Below are positions 60,369 to 64,000 of a stretch of DNA of 64,000 bases, piece after piece. Position 1 is the first letter of the stretch; each line of letters starts with the position of its first letter. A program made the position numbers and the translations under genes. The notes below the pieces were generated by a model. That model searched no databases, was not told the origin of the DNA, and saw only the letters and a list, made by a program, of their open reading frames with translations. Origin of the DNA: a bacterium (GTDB lineage Bacteria; Fidelibacterota; Marinisomatia; Marinisomatales; TCS55). Location of the stretch: assembly GCA_004321715.1 (NCBI GenBank), contig SGYN01000003.1, positions 39,645-103,644 of the forward strand, given 5' to 3'.

Positions 60369-63300
60369 CTACTTCATTAATATCATTTTTTTAATGGATG
60401 TATAGCTCCCAGCATTTATTTTACAAATATATACACCAGAGGAAACGGCTGAACCCATATCGTTTGTGCCGTTCCACTGCAATGAATAAAACCCAGGCTG
60501 ATGTACGTTGTTGGTTAGGGTTTTCACCTTTTGTCCCAATAAGCTATACACAGAAATCATAACATTCGATGTGTTTGGAATATCATATCGAATACTTGTA
60601 ACTGGGTTAAAAGGGTTGGGGTAGTTTTGATGCATTGCAAACTCGATTGGCAATATAGCCTCATCTTGAGCGCTTAGCTCTTCGGGGAAATTTGTTTCCC
60701 AAAACGCGTGCATCTCACCAGCAACATATTCTAATTCATAAATACTACTTGCAGCAAGGGCAGCTATACCAAACGTTATGGAGTCACCATATGCAATGTC
60801 TACCGGACCCACACCAACATAATTGGACACATCCGCATTGAAAACAGATTCATCATTAACGCCGGCTGTCATATGGGACCATTTTTCTTCATTAGAATAC
60901 AAGTAAACACCATCGCTATTGTTGTTTAAAGAGTTAATGTTCACACCCAAACCTTGGTTCAGCATGATTAACCCTGCAAAATGAGATGGGTTTCCTTCTT
61001 GGTCTTGAGCATATACCATTCTATAGTCAGGGCTATAGTGAGAGCTATTGCTTTGATGGTCTGCTATATCCCAATCAAAAAACAGCCCTGCATAGAAACC
61101 AGTTAAATCCGTATTGCCCTCATTCACTATTGTATAATGAAAAATGGCTCCGTTTCTTAATTCAAATGAATCATCAGCGAAGCTTCGTTGTTCAATGCGA
61201 ACACCCAGAGGGTTTTCCGCATCGCTGTCGCGAAGCGACACCACACCAACTTCATTGGCAAGTGCGTGCGCGGTGTCTACATAAAGATACGTGCCTTCTG
61301 TTTCAACAAAATCTTCATCTTGTGTCCAGCCATCTGTATCGTTGCGTATACAATCCGAGATATGATCGACTCCGGTTCCCAACATCAACCCTGCTTCATA
61401 TAAGTAATTATTATTTACATATAGAAAACCAAGACCTACTGAGTCAATGTCCAGTGAGTCTGGTGAAGTTCGGGCGTTGGTATACCCAATGTTTCCTTCA
61501 TTTGTGATTGTTGATTGTAGAATCTCAGTGTTGTGGTCTCTGCTCACTGCATAAGGAATAACACATACAGCATCAGATTGTGGAGATTCGCCCTGTAAAT
61601 ATACCGTAGACATGGTAATACAATGCTCTTCCCCGTTTTCTAACCCATCGATAACTACGTGAGTTGCGCTATCAGCAACAAATGCGGCGCTATCGCCATT
61701 TACATAAAAATGATAACCTAAAAACGAACCACAATCGTCATCTATGTTTTCCTGTAAATCGGCTTCTGATCTAGTGATTTCCGTTTCTATTGGGCGCTTA
61801 TCGTTTAAGCTCACACCTGCATTTATTAATGCATTATACGGAGCTTCCCATGAAACCAACACTTCATTATCTCCAGGTTCTGCATCTACACTATCCGGAA
61901 GACACAACTGAGGGGTTATTCTTGAAATACATATTGTATCCGTGTGCGCCGATTCCCCTTCAACATATAATGATGTAACATAAAAACAATACTCTGTATC
62001 ATACGATAGGTTTGATATCTCATATTCTGAACTCAATAACGTATCAATAGGAACATTGTCTTGGTATACTGTGTACCCTAAAAACGAACCACAAAAATCC
62101 CCTGAAAAGGGAGACCAGTCTAAATACACATTGTCGTAGTCGGAATCTGCTATAAAATAATTTGGTGGGCAAAATGCGGGCGTGATAAGCGATGTGCATA
62201 TGGTATCAGATAAAGAAGAGCTTCCTTGCGTATACCTTGCCATTACATTATAGCAATACTCTTGATCCCATACGGCGTCAAGTATACTAAACGCATGATC
62301 CATTGTTGTTCCAATAGAATCTCCATCTTCCAAGATAGTGTATCCAAGCAAGGCGCCACAATCTTCACCACTGTCTGCTCGTAGAGCTAGGTTGTAGTTA
62401 AAACCGGCATCTACCTGAACGACATTATCGAATGTTTGTGACAAAGCTACACCCCAGTCGTCTGGTCCCCACGCAATAACGGTTCCATCGCTCTTCAGAG
62501 CGATATTGTGATAATATCCTGCGGAAATACCTATAACATCTGATAAATCATCAGGAGGAATAAGAGAGTTTCCAGATAAATTAAAACCCCATACAGCAAC
62601 CGTCCCATCGCTTAGAAGAGCAAGGTTATGATCTCTTCCAGCAGATATAGCGACTACGTTTGTTAAACTATTAGCAATTGAATCTTGCTCTACGCCCCAA
62701 TCATGTGCGCCCCAATCCATAACCGTGCCATCCGCTAATAAAACCAAAGAGTGTACATAGCCAGCAGATACAGCAACCACACCTTCTAAGCTGTCTGGTA
62801 CGTCTGTCTGACCGTTAAAATTATATCCCCAAGCAACAACCGTGCTATCTTCTAATAATGCTAAAGAATGTCTCCATCCAGCAGAAATGGCAACAACGCT
62901 ATCCAATCCGGCTGGTGGGTCTGATTGCCCATCTGCGCTTTGACCATACCCAAAAACAGTTCCATCCGATCGGAGTGCTATTGTAAAATTTAACCCCGCT
63001 GCAACTTGAACCACATCGTGGTTAATCTCAGCCCCTGGCTGTAACCAATTACCTACAGGGTGAATGCTTACCGTGCTGTCGCTATGTAAATAGGCAATGT
63101 GCGATTCGCCAGCAGCAACGCTTTGAACTCCAACAAATTCTGGTAGCGGGTTGAAGCTCCATGGGGCGCCCCATTGTTCTACATATCCATTGGAAAACGG
63201 TGGAGACCAAAGAAGCTCAATCGTGGAATACGTATGAATACTGCTAAAATTCTCTGGTGGACACAACAGGAACTCAACAGGGCTGGTACAAGATGTATCG

Positions 63301-64000
63301 GAAGGGGTAGAATGCGAGGTTTCTAAAAGAACGCCTGAGGAATCAAACTCTCTAAATTCCGCGGTAGCATAAAAACAATATTCCTGTCCAATGGTCAAGT
63401 TGCTCACTAGGAATTCTCTATCCGCGGTATATGCAATTGTATCGCCATCCATAAAAACATAATACTTCCACGCAGAGCTACAGTCGTCCTCTGTTCGTTG
63501 ATTTAATTCTATACTTACTTCATGTTTTTGCGATTCATGTTCTTCTTGTTCGCCGCTTAAAACACTGTTTTTATATTCTGCGACATCTGCACTACTAACA
63601 CCTGGCCCTGGAACCGCAGGGGTAATAAAGCGCTGGCCGTCTCCATAGGTTACGGTTAAGGTTGGGGGGTTGGGTTCAGACCAACCATGAAGAGATATAT
63701 AATATTCCCCGTTTTCAACAAAATCATAATCTACGATTCCAATGGTAAACCAGTTAGATGTGTCGGCAGCGTTGGCAATATCTTCGAATACAGTTCCGAT
63801 TAATGGATACGAATAGGAACCTGCGGAAAAACTAGCTGCCTCCAGAAAGGCTCCATAGTTGTCAGCATTTTCTCCCCACCCCTCGATTATATCTGCATAT
63901 AAATCTTGCGCATCTGTAGTAAGCGGGTTAGAAGAAACCTTTGTTACGTTCCAATACGGCCAATTGGTCTCATATACATAAAAATTGAACTCTACCGATA
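60369..64000 (-). CDS. Large secreted FN3 protein with inserted RCC1 array, 5' end outside window
   Basis: The track begins at an internal ATG (63452), but the frame stays open to the window edge, so the gene is 5'-partial with about 1210 residues visible. The upstream part contains 'HGWSEPNPPTLTVTYGDG', a beta-sandwich. Then come four or five fibronectin-III-like repeats, each with conserved Cys: 'CPPxNF', 'DDCGSFLGY', 'EYCFYV' and 'DTICIS'. Seven RCC1-type repeats ('SAGWRHSLAL', 'SAGYVHSLVL', 'SAGYYHNIAL') interrupt one FN3 domain. After a further beta-rich region ('GNTDLTGFYAGLFFDWDIAD') the protein ends in a FlgD-like sorting domain 'NYPNPFNPVTSIRY' to 'IKKMILMK'. Likely a cell-surface adhesin or scaffold. 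Confidence 0.87.
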   Translation of the reverse strand, partial: SVEFNFYVYETNWPYWNVTKVSSNPLTTDAQDLYADIIEGWGENADNYGAFLEAASFSAGSYSYPLIGTVFEDIANAADTSNWFTIGIVDYDFVENGEYYISLHGWSEPNPPTLTVTYGDGQRFITPAVPGPGVSSADVAEYKNSVLSGEQEEHESQKHEVSIELNQRTEDDCSSAWKYYVFMDGDTIAYTADREFLVSNLTIGQEYCFYATAEFREFDSSGVLLETSHSTPSDTSCTSPVEFLLCPPENFSSIHTYSTIELLWSPPFSNGYVEQWGAPWSFNPLPEFVGVQSVAAGESHIAYLHSDSTVSIHPVGNWLQPGAEINHDVVQVAAGLNFTIALRSDGTVFGYGQSADGQSDPPAGLDSVVAISAGWRHSLALLEDSTVVAWGYNFNGQTDVPDSLEGVVAVSAGYVHSLVLLADGTVMDWGAHDWGVEQDSIANSLTNVVAISAGRDHNLALLSDGTVAVWGFNLSGNSLIPPDDLSDVIGISAGYYHNIALKSDGTVIAWGPDDWGVALSQTFDNVVQVDAGFNYNLALRADSGEDCGALLGYTILEDGDSIGTTMDHAFSILDAVWDQEYCYNVMARYTQGSSSLSDTICTSLITPAFCPPNYFIADSDYDNVYLDWSPFSGDFCGSFLGYTVYQDNVPIDTLLSSEYEISNLSYDTEYCFYVTSLYVEGESAHTDTICISRITPQLCLPDSVDAEPGDNEVLVSWEAPYNALINAGVSLNDKRPIETEITRSEADLQENIDDDCGSFLGYHFYVNGDSAAFVADSATHVVIDGLENGEEHCITMSTVYLQGESPQSDAVCVIPYAVSRDHNTEILQSTITNEGNIGYTNARTSPDSLDIDSVGLGFLYVNNNYLYEAGLMLGTGVDHISDCIRNDTDGWTQDEDFVETEGTYLYVDTAHALANEVGVVSLRDSDAENPLGVRIEQRSFADDSFELRNGAIFHYTIVNEGNTDLTGFYAGLFFDWDIADHQSNSSHYSPDYRMVYAQDQEGNPSHFAGLIMLNQGLGVNINSLNNNSDGVYLYSNEEKWSHMTAGVNDESVFNADVSNYVGVGPVDIAYGDSITFGIAALAASSIYELEYVAGEMHAFWETNFPEELSAQDEAILPIEFAMHQNYPNPFNPVTSIRYDIPNTSNVMISVYSLLGQKVKTLTNNVHQPGFYSLQWNGTNDMGSAVSSGVYICKINAGSYTSIKKMILMK
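61717..62094 (-). repeat. Duplicated FN3 segments with identical DNA block
   Basis: CCTAAAAACGAACCACAA occurs at 61717-61734 and again at 62077-62094, encoding the 'CGSFLG' strand of two neighbouring FN3 repeats. DNA-level identity suggests fairly recent duplication or gene conversion between repeats. Confidence 0.6.
62367..63197 (-). repeat. Seven-copy RCC1 repeat array inside an FN3 domain
   Basis: Repeat unit of about 40 residues (120 bases) with the core '(S/A)AGxxHxLAL..DGTVxxWG'. Seven copies are countable between the FN3 strand 'ELLWSPPFSNG' and the strand 'EDCGALLGYTIL', which are adjacent in the other FN3 repeats. Seven is the number of blades in a closed RCC1 propeller. Confidence 0.75.

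Noticed and set aside
62367-63197. RCC1 block as an assembly chimera
   Set aside because: The frame is uninterrupted, composition matches the flanks, and complete FN3 half-domains border it on both sides.

Overview
The window looks like a piece of an AT-rich genome from a marine member of the FCB superphylum. My best guess is Marinimicrobia/SAR406, or a relative such as Calditrichaeota or KSB1. The reasons are five secreted proteins with 'YPNPF(N)' FlgD/Por-type C-terminal tails, many FG-GAP/VCBS plus ASPIC/UnbV (CRTAC1-like) lipoproteins, two TonB-dependent receptors with carboxypeptidase-regulatory-like N-termini, and TRAP and ABC uptake systems. This assignment is inferred from gene content only. 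I see no rRNA, tRNA, CRISPR array or insertion sequence.

Region 1 (1-2205) is the 5' part of a TonB-dependent receptor that runs off the left edge. It is missing from the ORF track because it has no stop inside the window.

Region 2 (2498-30289) is the main island. A GntR/LacI-type regulator (14104-15186) sits beside two perfect palindromic operators and faces a divergent TonB receptor. The minus-strand operon runs regulator, two inositol 2-dehydrogenases, a complete sugar ABC importer, a 3-hydroxyisobutyrate-dehydrogenase-type reductase, a TIM-barrel isomerase, a TRAP importer, a PfkB kinase and a GntP permease. The plus-strand operon runs TonB receptor, beta-propeller phytase, IolD, IolE, a transaldolase-family protein, IolB, a PhoD phosphatase, an organophosphate (OPA) transporter, a GDPD/PLC-like phosphodiesterase and IolA/MmsA. 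A glycerate kinase converges on the end. Read together, this is a self-contained system for taking apart phytate and other inositol phosphates or glycerophosphoinositol outside the cytoplasm, importing the products and degrading inositol to central metabolites. IolJ is absent and the transaldolase-family protein is the likely stand-in. Three genes here have homologous N-termini that extend past every ATG/GTG/TTG, so AUU or AUA starts are likely.

Region 3 (30394-45853) holds CRTAC1-like calcium-binding propeller proteins and TPR lipoproteins. They occur as separate neighbouring genes and also as one 1175-residue fusion, which argues that the two halves work together. With them are a PQQ-propeller pseudogene fragment, a secreted TIM-barrel protein, a metallophosphatase-like lipoprotein that has lost its metal ligands, an unrecognised exported protein and an EamA transporter.

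Region 4 (45870-64000) has a minus-strand run encoding a dipeptide-type ABC importer, a nitrilase-family amidase, a CotH-like protein, SSB and a PlsC acyltransferase. Next come secreted proteins with sorting tails: an FG-GAP protein, an M23 peptidase, a GH5 glycosidase and a large fibronectin-III protein with a seven-repeat RCC1 array inserted inside one FN3 domain. The last gene runs off the right edge. No stretch over 300 bases lacks a gene; the longest gap is 2206-2497.
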